Below are positions 43,844 to 52,514 of a stretch of 64,000 bases of DNA, one piece after another. This DNA comes from Halorussus rarus (lineage in GTDB: Archaea > Halobacteriota > Halobacteria > Halobacteriales > Haladaptataceae). Within the stretch, counting starts at the first letter, position 1. Each line of letters begins with the position of its first letter. The stretch covers positions 1,649,682 through 1,713,681 of the forward strand of contig NZ_QPMJ01000001.1 of NCBI RefSeq assembly GCF_003369835.1, written 5' to 3'. The notes below the pieces were generated by a model. The model was not told the origin of the DNA, ran no database searches, and saw nothing but the letters and a program-made list of their open reading frames with translations. A program made the position numbers and the translations under genes.

Positions 43844-43860
43844 TACTCGGAACCGGGTTA
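43844..43860 (-). promoter_or_regulatory. Candidate TrmB-type operator (second copy)
   Basis: On the minus strand the sequence is TAACCCGGTTCCGAGTA. It matches the site at trmB (TTATCCGGTTTCGAGTA) at 13 of the last 15 positions. The half-site GAGTA is the known TrmB half-site in haloarchaea. It overlaps the aldo/keto reductase stop codon and is about 160 bp upstream of the binding-protein gene. Confidence 0.35.
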
Positions 43861-44850
43861 GGTATCGGCGATGTCCCGGGACCACACCGGGTCCTTCGGC
43901 GCCTCGAGCCGCTCGACCTCCTCGTTCGTGAGGCTCACGTCCAGCGCGGCCACGTTCTCCTCCAGATGGTCGAGGCTCCGCGGCCCGACGATGGGTGCGT
44001 CCACCACGTCCTTGGCGAGCAGCCAGGCGAGACTGACCTGCGCGGGCGTGGCTCCCTTCTCCTCGGCGATAGCCTCGACCTCGTCGAGCACCGCCCAGTT
44101 CTCCTCGGTGAACCGCTCGCGCGTGTGCTCGTCGGTCGCGGCACGGCCCTCCTCCGGGTCGTCGTCCCTGCTGTACTTGCCGGTGAGGAACCCGCCGCCG
44201 AGCGGGCTCCACGGGATGACCCCGACGCCCTGGTCGGCGCAGACCGGCAGGACGTTCTCCTCCTCCTGGCGGTCCACCAGGTTGTACTGGGGCTGCATGC
44301 AGGTGAACCGGGCGTAGTCGTTCACGTCGCTCTCGTAGAGCGCCTTGGTGAACTGCCAGGCCGCCATCGTCGAGGCCCCGACGTACCGGACCTTTCCGGT
44401 CTCGACCAGGTGGTCGAGCGCGTCGAGGGTCTCCTCGACCGGCGTGGACTCGTCCCAGCGGTGAATCTGGTAGAGGTCGACGTAGTCGGTCCCGAGCCGC
44501 TCCAGGCTCCCCTCTATCTGGTCCAGGATGTGCTTGCGCGAGAGCCCCTGCTTGTTCGGTCCCTCGCCCATCTGGCCGTACACCTTGGTCGCGACGACCA
44601 GCTCCTCGCGGTCGTGCTTCTCGATGGCGTCGCCGACGATGTCCTCGCTCTCGCCGTGCGAGTAGACGTTCGCGGTGTCGAGGAAGTTGACGCCGAGATC
44701 GATGGCGCGGTCGATGATCTCCTCGCTCTTCTCCCGGTCGCCGATCATCCACTCCCGGTCGCTGCCGAAGTTCATGCACCCGAGGCAGAACCGCGAGACC
44801 TCGAGGCCCGTGTCGCCGAGGTTCGTGTACTCCATCTCCGTGTCCGGCAT
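43858..44850 (-). CDS. Aldo/keto reductase (sugar-pathway context)
   Basis: This 330-residue AKR has tetrad Asp58, Tyr63, Lys89 and His130, in L-D-T-A-N-V-Y, T-K-V and Y-Q-I-H-R. It belongs to the longer, potassium-channel-beta/YajO-like group, which often reduces sugars or aldehydes. It lies directly upstream of the sugar ABC operon, and its promoter resembles that operon's. It may act on the imported sugar after or before the Gfo/Idh enzyme. Confidence 0.9.
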   Translation of the reverse strand: MPDTEMEYTNLGDTGLEVSRFCLGCMNFGSDREWMIGDREKSEEIIDRAIDLGVNFLDTANVYSHGESEDIVGDAIEKHDREELVVATKVYGQMGEGPNKQGLSRKHILDQIEGSLERLGTDYVDLYQIHRWDESTPVEETLDALDHLVETGKVRYVGASTMAAWQFTKALYESDVNDYARFTCMQPQYNLVDRQEEENVLPVCADQGVGVIPWSPLGGGFLTGKYSRDDDPEEGRAATDEHTRERFTEENWAVLDEVEAIAEEKGATPAQVSLAWLLAKDVVDAPIVGPRSLDHLEENVAALDVSLTNEEVERLEAPKDPVWSRDIADT

Positions 44851-44966
44851 GGCCTCGCGTACGGGGAGCCGTCGTAAAACGGTACGGGCGGGTCCGTGAC
44901 CGGAGAGGCGAACCGGTCGACGAGTCCCGCCAAAACCTCAAGCCGATCCGCACCGACACGGATGAT

Positions 44967-45881
44967 ATGTCGTCCCTCCTCGACCGACTCCGGAACCCGG
45001 ACCACACGGGCCAGCGGCGGTGCTGGCCGTGCACCGCCGTCAACGCCGCGATACTGCTTGCTGTCTGCGCGGCCGTCGCCCGCCGGCGCTCGCGGTCGCT
45101 CGCGGCCGCGCTCGGCGTCGGCGGTGCGGCGACCATCGCGCTCCGGGGATACCTGGTGCCGGGCACCCCGACGTTCGCGCCTCGACTCGCCTCGCGGCTG
45201 CCGGGCGACCGGTTCCACGACGAGTCGAGCGCTCGGACACCTCCTGTCCCGGCGCGCGGCGACGAGCCGGCGGAACGCGAGACGGCCGGCGCCCCCGACG
45301 AACCGGGGTCGCTCGGCGACGCCGCGACCGAGGCCGCGGCCGGCGAGGCGGTCCTCGGGTCCCTCGTCGACGCTGGCGTCGTGGTGGCGGACGGCGAGAC
45401 CGTGTACCTCGACGACGACTTCCGGACGGCGTGGCGCGGGGAGATGCAGCGCCGCCGCGAGATGGACGACGAGGAGCTCGCGACCGCGCTCGAATCCGCG
45501 GCTCCCGAGGGCAGGATCGTCGACGTGGTGGCGCCGGGCGCGGCGGACGCCGGAAGCACGGAAACCGACGACCGGTGGTTCGTGGTCTCGGACGGGAGCG
45601 ACGACCCCGCCGCCGAGAACTGGCTCACCCGGCCTGTCGCAGTCGCGGAGGCGGCCGCGGTTCGGACGCTGGCCGACCGGACCCATCTGTCCGAGACGTC
45701 GCGGGCCCGAGCGGCCGGTCCGCTCCGGACCTTCCTCGAGCGCTGTCCGGTCTGCGACGGCCCTGTCGCCGAGACGACGCTGGTGGAGTGCTGCGGCGGC
45801 CCCGGCGGGACCCATCCCGACGCTCCCGACGAGGTGCTGGCCTGCGCCGACTGCGACGCGCGGCTCTACACGTTCCGGTAG
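44967..45881 (+). CDS. Membrane-anchored protein with C-terminal zinc ribbon, function unknown
   Basis: The protein has 304 residues. Two hydrophobic helices lie near the N-terminus (about 22-60), preceded by C-W-P-C. A long acidic alpha-helical middle region follows. The C-terminal zinc-ribbon-like segment has C-P-V-C, C-C-G-G and C-A-D-C. It is divergent from the reductase gene. No family was recognised, though it looks like a real coding gene by its acidic bias. Confidence 0.65.
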   Translation: MSSLLDRLRNPDHTGQRRCWPCTAVNAAILLAVCAAVARRRSRSLAAALGVGGAATIALRGYLVPGTPTFAPRLASRLPGDRFHDESSARTPPVPARGDEPAERETAGAPDEPGSLGDAATEAAAGEAVLGSLVDAGVVVADGETVYLDDDFRTAWRGEMQRRREMDDEELATALESAAPEGRIVDVVAPGAADAGSTETDDRWFVVSDGSDDPAAENWLTRPVAVAEAAAVRTLADRTHLSETSRARAAGPLRTFLERCPVCDGPVAETTLVECCGGPGGTHPDAPDEVLACADCDARLYTFR

Positions 45882-45920
45882 GCACACACGTAGTCGGAAA
45901 CGACAGAAGGGCAGGGACGC

Positions 45921-46976
45921 CTACCGCGCCGGCGGGCTGTCGCGACCGATGCGGATCTCGTGGGCCTCGACGTCCTCGAGGGCGGCGACCTGGCCGCCGA
46001 CCGTGACCTGGCCGTCGTCGGTCCGTATCTTCATCCCGGCGACGCGCTCGCCCGCCTCGAACGAGAAGCCGACCACTTCGCCCTCGACGACCCGGGAGGA
46101 GCCGGTCTCGATGTCCCGGCCCTCGATGGTCGCGTAGAAGTCGCCCTCGAGCTCCTGGAGCTCCTTGACGCACCGCCGGATGGAGGCGTAGCGCCGGGGG
46201 AACGGCCGGTCCTCGCCGTCGGCCGCCAGGGTGCGCTCGGCGGTGGTCCAGAGCACGGTGCCGAAGAATCCCGAGACCAGGAAGCCCAGCGCCGACCGGT
46301 TGAAGATGACGCCGTAGCGGTCCTCGTCGTCGCGGAGCGCGTCCTGGGTGGCGTAGATGGAGTACTCGCCGTCGGCCACCGCGATGACCGGCGTGGTGAT
46401 GCCCCGGCGGGCCCTGGCCGTAGTCGCCACCTCGAGGTAGTCGAACTCCTCGGGCGCGGGCGCCTCCGAGGCGGGCGTCACCAGCAGTTCGACGCTGACG
46501 CCCGACTCGACCGCGGCGCTGAGGTCGTCGGCGAACCGCTCGAGCAGGTCGGGGGTCAGCGAGAGCGCGAGCTCGAACTCCGCCTCCTCGATGACCTCCT
46601 CGAGGTACCGGAGGATGGTCGACCGGGACTTGACCAGCGAGACCGCCTCGGTGTCGCGGGCCGGTGCGGTGTAGCGGGCCTCGAGCTCCTGGACCATCTC
46701 CATCAGCGACGACTGGACGCCCGAGAACGCCTCCTCGGGGTCGACCGCGATGACCTTCATCGGCCGGGACTCCCGGAGCTCCACCAGCCCGCGGTCGCTG
46801 AGGCTCCGCACCGTGTCGTACACCCGGGGCTGGGGGATGTCGGTGCGGTCGGCTATCTGGCTGGCGGTCAGGTCGCCGTGTTCGAGCACGGTGAGGTAGG
46901 CGTTTATCTCGTACTCCCCGAGGTCGAACCGCTCTCCCACCTGCTCTATCGTCGCGTGCAAGTCGTCGGAGGCCAT
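45921..46976 (-). CDS. trmB: TrmB-family sugar-sensing transcriptional regulator
   Basis: This 351-residue protein has an N-terminal winged-helix domain ([10 protein letters not shown], then [18 protein letters not shown]). The TrmB sugar-binding region follows ([23 protein letters not shown], then G-V-I-F-N-R-S-A). TrmB proteins repress or activate sugar genes at TACT-N7/8-GAGTA-like sites. A site of this type lies 33 bp upstream of its own start. It sits at the edge of the carbohydrate island. Confidence 0.92.
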   Translation of the reverse strand: MASDDLHATIEQVGERFDLGEYEINAYLTVLEHGDLTASQIADRTDIPQPRVYDTVRSLSDRGLVELRESRPMKVIAVDPEEAFSGVQSSLMEMVQELEARYTAPARDTEAVSLVKSRSTILRYLEEVIEEAEFELALSLTPDLLERFADDLSAAVESGVSVELLVTPASEAPAPEEFDYLEVATTARARRGITTPVIAVADGEYSIYATQDALRDDEDRYGVIFNRSALGFLVSGFFGTVLWTTAERTLAADGEDRPFPRRYASIRRCVKELQELEGDFYATIEGRDIETGSSRVVEGEVVGFSFEAGERVAGMKIRTDDGQVTVGGQVAALEDVEAHEIRIGRDSPPAR

Positions 46977-47008
46977 GTACGTGAACACTCACCCGAGGGG
47001 TAAATGAT

Positions 47009-47025
47009 TTATCCGGTTTCGAGTA
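47009..47025 (+). promoter_or_regulatory. Candidate autoregulatory operator of trmB
   Basis: TTATCCGGTTTCGAGTA has the GAGTA half-site and a near-mirror TTATC half. It overlaps the minus-strand TATA-like GATAAATC just before the trmB start. The same pattern occurs at 43844-43860. Confidence 0.4.
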
Positions 47026-47358
47026 GCACCTGTTTCCGTAAACGCGTTTCATCCCAAGCGTAGTCTGACCAGCCGAGACCCGGTACTGGAGGGACGCGGC
47101 GAGCAGCAACGCGAATCGGAGGATTCGGGTGACCGACACGACAAGGGGTTGCCCCGGCTTGGCTTATAAACTCTCGCAGCCCGGAAGCGTGATTCCGGTG
47201 CAATCGGGTAGCGAAGAGGATTGCGGTGCGCACCAGCAGTTCCGCCGCGATCGAGGGCGAAGCCCGAGCGAGCGGACCGAGGAACCGTCGAACGAGTCCT
47301 GAGCGAAGCGATGTCCGAGTGAGGCGGTGACGACGTGGTTTTCATGAACGTTTTGCAA

Positions 47359-47382
47359 GGGCGGCGCGTTCACGCGCCGCCC
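47359..47382 (-). terminator. Strong hairpin downstream of the PAC2 gene
   Basis: GGGCGGCGCG-ttca-CGCGCCGCCC is a perfect 10-bp stem with a 4-nt loop, 14 bp after the PAC2 stop on the minus strand. In that direction it is followed by TTGCAAAACG. Stem and position fit a transcription terminator. Confidence 0.65.
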
Positions 47383-47395
47383 GCAGCAAAAGGTT

Positions 47396-48139
47396 CTACA
47401 TGTACATCCGGTCGGCCGCGATATCGGACTCGGCGCGCTCGGAGAGCCGCTCGGCCAGGCCCTCGTAGTAGCTCTGGACCTCGCCGGCGAACTCCTCCAG
47501 CGGCCCGGTGTCGACGTCGAGGTCGTAGACCCGTCCGACCGTGTTCAGGAGTCGGATCGCCGCCTCGACGTCCGGGGCCTGGGCGTGCACCGGCGTGACG
47601 AACACCGCGGTCCGGAGGTCCGACTCCATCCCGCGGCCGACGAGTTCGGCGTTGACGCCGTCGAGGAACCCCCGGCCCATCGCCGGGACGTCGGCGTCGG
47701 CGAGGCGGTGGTCACGGTAGTCGTCGGTGGCGACGTAGAACACGTCGTGCTCCTCGGGGGCGTGGGGAATCGAGACCCCGTTGAGGACCGTCATCTCGTC
47801 GATGCCGCCGGTCTCCGTCCACTCGAGCACGGCCTCGCCGAACGACTGGGCCGCCCACGGCGGGACGAACAGCTCGCCGACAAGCACCGACAGGCCGGCC
47901 TCCTCGTGGGAGAACACGCGGGTGTGGTGACGCGGCTCCCCGTTCTCGAACGGCGTGATGGCCGGCAGCTGGTCGGCGGTGATGTGGCCGACCTGCTCGA
48001 AGTCGAGGTGGTCGACGAGGTAGTCCACCGCGGTCAGCCCGGCCAGTCCGAACTGAGAGAACCCCGCGATCACCGTCTCCTGCGTGTTTTCGGCGGTTAT
48101 CTCGAACGACGCGCTCGCGGAATTCGGTTCCCTGTTCAT
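47396..48139 (-). CDS. PAC2-family proteasome assembly chaperone-like protein
   Basis: The protein has 247 residues. It opens with I-A-G-F-S-Q-F-G-L-A-G-L-T-A-V-D-Y-L, followed by conserved V-L-N-G-V-S-I-P and P-V-H-A-Q-A-P-D. The PAC2 fold is shared with eukaryotic proteasome assembly chaperones. The archaeal proteins are widespread but their role is not settled. It is divergent from the MscS gene. Confidence 0.85.
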   Translation of the reverse strand: MNREPNSASASFEITAENTQETVIAGFSQFGLAGLTAVDYLVDHLDFEQVGHITADQLPAITPFENGEPRHHTRVFSHEEAGLSVLVGELFVPPWAAQSFGEAVLEWTETGGIDEMTVLNGVSIPHAPEEHDVFYVATDDYRDHRLADADVPAMGRGFLDGVNAELVGRGMESDLRTAVFVTPVHAQAPDVEAAIRLLNTVGRVYDLDVDTGPLEEFAGEVQSYYEGLAERLSERAESDIAADRMYM

Positions 48140-48287
48140 GGGCGGAGATACGACCACGCAATCCTTAGCTCTTTGCGAGCCCGGATTTCGACCCTTCGGG
48201 CGGCCGGTCGGCAGCCCGACCGGTCGGCCGTCGATCGCAGACCCGCCGGGGGAAAGCGTTTTGCCAGCTCCGGGAAAGGTTGGTGCC

Positions 48288-49226
48288 ATGGTCGGCCTCC
48301 AGAGCGTAGTCGAGGAAGCGCTTCGGCTGCTCCGGAACCTGCCGGGTGTGAGTTACGTCAGGGCCACGGTGATCCTCGTCGTCGCGTGGTTCGGGAGCCA
48401 GCTGCTCATCCGGTTCCTCGGTCGCCCGGTCGCCCGGCGGTTCCAGCGGCCGAGCCTGACCAAGACCATCCTCGGCGGGCTCCGGGCCATCGTGATGGTG
48501 ATCGCGGCCTCGGTCGCGGCCAACCAGTTCGGGTTCAAGCCCGGCGACATCCTGCTGTCAGTCACGGTGTTCTCCGCGGTGCTGGGCCTCGTGCTCGCGC
48601 CCATCATCGGCAGCGTCATCAACGGGCTGTTCCTGCTGGCCGACCAGCCCTACGAGATCGGCGACATGATAGAGCTCGTCGACCGCGGCAGGCGGGGCTA
48701 CGTCGAGGACATCACGCTGCGGTACACCAAGATATTCACCCTCGAGAACACGTTCCTCGTCATCCCGAACTCAAACATGCGCGACCGGGACGTCATCAAC
48801 TACTCCGCGGAGGACACCCGGTCGCGGCTCTCGCTCGAACTGCTCGTGACCTACGAGGGCGACCTCGACGAGGCTCGCGCCATCATGGAACGGGCGGCCC
48901 GCGAGACGACCGAGGTGGTCGAGGGCGGCCCCGACATCCGCATCGGGAGCGCGCGCTACCCCTCCGCCCCGGTGTCGTACATCAAGGACTTCGCCGACCA
49001 CGGCGTCCTGCTCGACCTCCGGTACTGGGTGAAGGACCCCTACTACGTCGGGCGGGTCGAGTCGAAGATCCAGGAGCGGGTCTGGAGCGAACTCGACGGG
49101 GCCGACGTGGAGATCGCCTACCCCCACCAGCACCTCGTGTTCGACGAGACCAGCGGCACCGCCCGCGTCGAGATCGAGCGCGGCGAACCCGCCGCCGGGC
49201 CCGAGGAGTTCGACGCGCCGGATTAG
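48288..49226 (+). CDS. Mechanosensitive channel of the MscS family
   Basis: This 312-residue protein has three membrane helices, then the channel domain: G-D-I-L-L-S-V-T-V-F-S-A-V-L-G, A-D-Q-P-Y-E-I-G-D-M-I and F-L-V-I-P-N-S-N-M. Unlike the protein at 18752, this one also has the C-terminal alpha/beta domain (L-L-V-T-Y-E-G-D-L-D-E-A, then P-H-Q-H-L-V-F). It should release solutes during osmotic downshock. Confidence 0.92.
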   Translation: MVGLQSVVEEALRLLRNLPGVSYVRATVILVVAWFGSQLLIRFLGRPVARRFQRPSLTKTILGGLRAIVMVIAASVAANQFGFKPGDILLSVTVFSAVLGLVLAPIIGSVINGLFLLADQPYEIGDMIELVDRGRRGYVEDITLRYTKIFTLENTFLVIPNSNMRDRDVINYSAEDTRSRLSLELLVTYEGDLDEARAIMERAARETTEVVEGGPDIRIGSARYPSAPVSYIKDFADHGVLLDLRYWVKDPYYVGRVESKIQERVWSELDGADVEIAYPHQHLVFDETSGTARVEIERGEPAAGPEEFDAPD

Positions 49227-49248
49227 CTCCGAAGAGAAATCTGAGTCC

Positions 49249-49653
49249 CTACCCCTTCCCGACCGTGACGACCTCGGCGTCGAGTTTCCCGCGGAGGTAC
49301 CCCTCGATGTCGGGGTCCGAGGTCAGCTTCCGGAGCATCCGGCGCCAGCGGCCGGCCTGCTTGTGGCCGATGACCACCACGTCGGCCTCCTCGGCCGCGA
49401 CCTCCTCGAGGATGGTCTCCTCGACCAGGAACCCCTCCCGGACGACGTACCGCGCGTTGGCGAGGCGGCCGAACTCGGCCTCGACCGCGCGCTTGAGCTC
49501 CGCCCGGGAGATCTCCCGGCCGCGGTGGTAGAGGTTGACGTGCAGGACGGTCAGCGCCGCGTCGCGCTCCTCGGCGATGCGTACCGCTTCGGCCAGCGTC
49601 CGCTCGGAGTGGTCGGTCAGCGGGTAGCGGACGGGGACGACGACCAGCGTCAC
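49249..49653 (-). CDS. Universal stress protein (UspA) family
   Basis: This 134-residue protein has the Rossmann-like USP fold, with V-V-V-P-V-R-Y-P-L-T at the start, V-L-H-V-N-L-Y-H and A-D-V-V-V-I-G-H-K. It lacks a clean G-x-x-G-x-x-x-x-x-x-x-x-x-G-[ST] ATP loop, since the loop reads K-Q-A-G-R-W-R-R-M-L. ATP binding is therefore uncertain. It begins at GTG 49653. Confidence 0.85.
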   Translation of the reverse strand: MTLVVVPVRYPLTDHSERTLAEAVRIAEERDAALTVLHVNLYHRGREISRAELKRAVEAEFGRLANARYVVREGFLVEETILEEVAAEEADVVVIGHKQAGRWRRMLRKLTSDPDIEGYLRGKLDAEVVTVGKG

Positions 49654-49680
49654 GTTCGAACGTGCGCCGTCGGGACTTTT

Positions 49681-51060
49681 CTACCTCTCGGTCGCCGGAC
49701 TCCGGGCCGCGAGGTCGACCACCCGTCCCTCGATGTCGGGCGCGATACCGGTCTCGCGGGCGTACTCGACCAGCACGTCGTACTGGACGCCGGCGGTCGA
49801 GACCCGGTGGGCCTCGCCGAGCGAGGGGAACTCGTCGTCGGTGTGGAGGACGTAGTCCGACAGGGCCACCGAGTAGGTCCGGTCGTCGTCGAGCGGGTCG
49901 CCGCCGACGCTGACCGACTCGACCGCGGCGTGCCCGGAGTGCCACGCGACCGTCGCGCCGCTGACCTGGGCGTGCCACCACCCTTCCTCGGCGAACCCGA
50001 GGTCGGGGCTCGCGGCCCACTCGAACGCCTCGCGGAGCGCGGCGCCCGGCACCTCCGCGACCACCACGCGCTCCTCGAACGGGGTGACGCTCACCAGGTC
50101 GGCGGCCGTCACCTCCCCGGCCAGGGCGTCGCCGGTCCGGACCCCGCCGCTGTTCTGGAGGCCGACGTCCGCGCCGGTCGCCCACCGGTAGGCGTCGGCG
50201 ACCAGGTTGCCGAGGCGACACTCGCCGCCGAACAGCGTCGCCTCCCCCCGGTCGATGGGCTCGTCGACGGAACCGACCGCGTCGTTCAGGCCGGTCTCGG
50301 CGAGCCGCTCGCGCATCGCCGCGGCCACGCCCTCGTGGACCGGGGCGTCGGCCACCGGGTGGCGGGTCACCGTCCCGGCCCCCAGGTCGATCTCGAGCAC
50401 CACCGACCCGCCGTCGCCGGGCCGGGTGAGCAGGGTGCCGTCGACCCGGTCGCGTCGCTCGGTCGGGACGTGGCCGCCGAGGATGGCGTCGGCGTCGACC
50501 CCGCGGGCGAGTTCCTCGTCGCCGCGTCCGAGGTGCGAGAGTACGACCGCGTAGTCCGTATCGAGGTCGGCGAGCGCGTCGCGCGCGGCCGCGACCGGGT
50601 CGCCGAACGCCAGGTCGGCGGCGTCGGGGTTGATGGATGCGGTCCGCTCGGTCGTGACGCCGACGACGCCAATCGACGCGCCGCCGGCCTCGACGACGGT
50701 CGCGGGGACCACCCCGACGTCCTCGCCGAACCGCCGGCCGGCCTCGCGGTCGGCCCAGACGTTGGCGCTGACCCACGTCTGGGGCGAGTCGGCGACGAGC
50801 CGCCGGAGAGCGGCCCGGCCGTGGTCGAACTCGTGGTTGCCGAACGTCTCGACGTCGGGCGCGACGGCCTCGAAGAGATCGAGCGCCTGGGCGCCGTCCT
50901 CGACCAGCGAGAGCACGCCCGGCGAGGTGTTGTCCCCCGACCCCGCGAGGACGGCGTCGTCGCCCCGGAGGTCCCGGAGGAGGCCGGCGAGTCGACCGAC
51001 CCGCTCGGGAGCGTCGTAGACGTTCTCCACGTCGGAGTAGTGGACGAGGCGGGGAGCCAT
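49681..51060 (-). CDS. 5'-nucleotidase/2',3'-cyclic phosphodiesterase-like metallophosphoesterase
   Basis: The protein has 459 residues. The N-terminal metallophosphoesterase domain shows H-Y-S-D (Asp10), G-S-G-D-N (41-45) and F-G-N-H-E-F-D-H, with later V-L-S-H-L-G and G-G-H. The C-terminal substrate domain has L-Q-N-S-G-G-V-R-T and F-E-W-A. Most relatives are exported, but no Tat or Sec signal is visible, so it probably acts inside the cell. ATG 51060 removes a basic upstream extension. Confidence 0.9.
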   Translation of the reverse strand: MAPRLVHYSDVENVYDAPERVGRLAGLLRDLRGDDAVLAGSGDNTSPGVLSLVEDGAQALDLFEAVAPDVETFGNHEFDHGRAALRRLVADSPQTWVSANVWADREAGRRFGEDVGVVPATVVEAGGASIGVVGVTTERTASINPDAADLAFGDPVAAARDALADLDTDYAVVLSHLGRGDEELARGVDADAILGGHVPTERRDRVDGTLLTRPGDGGSVVLEIDLGAGTVTRHPVADAPVHEGVAAAMRERLAETGLNDAVGSVDEPIDRGEATLFGGECRLGNLVADAYRWATGADVGLQNSGGVRTGDALAGEVTAADLVSVTPFEERVVVAEVPGAALREAFEWAASPDLGFAEEGWWHAQVSGATVAWHSGHAAVESVSVGGDPLDDDRTYSVALSDYVLHTDDEFPSLGEAHRVSTAGVQYDVLVEYARETGIAPDIEGRVVDLAARSPATER

Positions 51061-51187
51061 TTGCGCGAACTGGGAGCGCGGAGACTTTGATTCCTTCGGG
51101 ACGAGTCCTGGGCCGGCGCCACGTTCGACGACGGCCGCGCGCCCGGAGTCAGCACGCATAAACCCCTCGGGGAGCTACGTGGTGACG

Positions 51188-51427
51188 ATGGACGCGACCA
51201 CGACGACCGAGGGACGGACGGTGTACGTCGCCCGCGACGAGGGCGACCGGGGCTCGAAGGGTCCCTTCTTCGTCGTCTACGGCGACGAGGCTCGCGAGAA
51301 CCGGTACGGCTACCTCTGCGGGAACTGCGAGCGCGTCGACAACGCGATGGACCCGATGGGCCGCATCGAGTGCAACGTCTGCGGGAACGTCCGGAAGCCG
51401 ACGGAGTGGGACGCCGCCCACGAGTGA
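51188..51427 (+). CDS. Small zinc-finger protein, probably DUF5816
   Basis: This 79-residue protein shows V-A-R-D-E-G-D-R-G-S-K-G-P-F-F-V-V, then C-G-N-C near residue 44 and C-N-V-C-G-N-V-R-K-P near the end. The four cysteines should bind zinc. The pattern matches a haloarchaeal family that I believe is DUF5816. A GTG at 51179 could extend it by three residues. Confidence 0.8.
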   Translation: MDATTTTEGRTVYVARDEGDRGSKGPFFVVYGDEARENRYGYLCGNCERVDNAMDPMGRIECNVCGNVRKPTEWDAAHE

Positions 51428-51535
51428 CCGGCGGGTCCGGCCCGGCGACCGTCCCCCGATCGGCCTCGGCGCTCCCGACGCTCCGCGGCGGGTCGGCCAG
51501 TCGCCTTTTGCCTCCAATTCCCCAACCCCCCGCGC

Positions 51536-52066
51536 ATGGCCGAACCGAATGAGGAGGTAATCACGCAACTCGAGAAGCACCAGGAGACGATGCAGCTCGA
51601 CGAGTACGTCCGGCTCATCGAGACCCACCACCGGACCGACGGCCCGGGGGTCGACCGGGAGACCCTCGAGGCGTACGCCGACGCGGTGTACTTCGACGTC
51701 GACTGGGAGGCGTTCGAGGACCGACTCACCGACAGCGACGACTGGGAGCCCGGCAGGCGCCTCTACGAGATCGGGGACGGGCGCGTCAGCAACTACCCGC
51801 GAGCGTGGCACGAGACGTTCGCCGGGACCGACGACGTCCGGGGCATCATCGAGACCATCGAATCGGACGTCACCGAACCCGAGGGGAAGATGCAGGAGGC
51901 CGTCACCGACGAGGGCGTCCCCCAGCGGAAGGTCGTCCGGGTGGCCAAGGCGGTCGCCGACCTGGACGAACAGGAGGTCCGAGACCGGATCAAGCACCTC
52001 CGCAAGAACGACGAGATCGAGGAGTTCGCGTCCCAGAACCGGAATCCGCGGATGCGCGTTCGGTGA
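51536..52066 (+). CDS. Haloarchaeal protein of unknown function
   Basis: This 176-residue soluble, acidic, mostly helical protein contains H-H-R-T-D-G-P-G-V-D-R-E-T-L-E and E-G-K-M-Q-E-A-V-T-D-E-G-V-P-Q-R-K. No metal or cofactor motif is visible. Codon use is that of a normal gene. It is the middle of three small plus-strand genes and may share regulation with them. Confidence 0.65.
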   Translation: MAEPNEEVITQLEKHQETMQLDEYVRLIETHHRTDGPGVDRETLEAYADAVYFDVDWEAFEDRLTDSDDWEPGRRLYEIGDGRVSNYPRAWHETFAGTDDVRGIIETIESDVTEPEGKMQEAVTDEGVPQRKVVRVAKAVADLDEQEVRDRIKHLRKNDEIEEFASQNRNPRMRVR

Positions 52067-52109
52067 CCCACAGAAGGTTTATTACCCATTCCGTGCAACT
52101 CCCACACGG

Positions 52110-52430
52110 ATGGCCACTGTTAGCACACCGCCCATCGATCACGCGAAGTCGATTTTCGCAGACCTGGGCTACACCGTCTCCGGCGACGGCGAGGAGTTCC
52201 GGGCCGAACGGAAGTGGCGAGTCGTGCGCGTCACGGCTGTAGCGGACTCGGACGACACACCGGACGACGGCGAACTTCGATGCTTCGTCGCGTGGAACGA
52301 GCAGGCGTCGGAGCTCCGCAATCGACTCCGACGGACGGACCCCGAGTACGAGTGGGCGATCATCGGCGTCGAGGACGGCGGCGACTACGAGGTCCTCCGC
52401 GCACCGCCGAGCGCCACGGCGGCAGTGTAA
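52110..52430 (+). CDS. Small haloarchaeal protein of unknown function
   Basis: This 106-residue protein carries H-A-K-S-I-F-A-D-L-G-Y-T-V-S-G-D-G-E-E-F-R-A, then R-C-F-V-A-W and Y-E-W-A-I-I-G-V. It looks like a single compact alpha/beta domain. A TTTATTAC box (52078-52085) lies about 28 bp upstream of the ATG, suggesting a leaderless transcript. Confidence 0.65.
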   Translation: MATVSTPPIDHAKSIFADLGYTVSGDGEEFRAERKWRVVRVTAVADSDDTPDDGELRCFVAWNEQASELRNRLRRTDPEYEWAIIGVEDGGDYEVLRAPPSATAAV

Positions 52431-52514
52431 TTCGCATAGATCCGCGCGCCGGGGTTCCGGCGCACACCTCTTATTTCTCGAGAAAGTTTGGACGACTGCC
52501 CGCCGTTCTGCGAG

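Larger units (their letters stand above)
46977..47395. other. Gene-free region between trmB and the PAC2 gene (419 bp)
   Basis: The region contains the trmB promoter/operator and a plus-strand TATA-like CTTATAAAC (47162-47170) with no clear gene behind it. A GAGCGAAGCG-type repetitive stretch (47260-47330) and the terminator at 47359-47382 are also here. Open frames are low-quality and arginine-rich. Confidence 0.5.
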
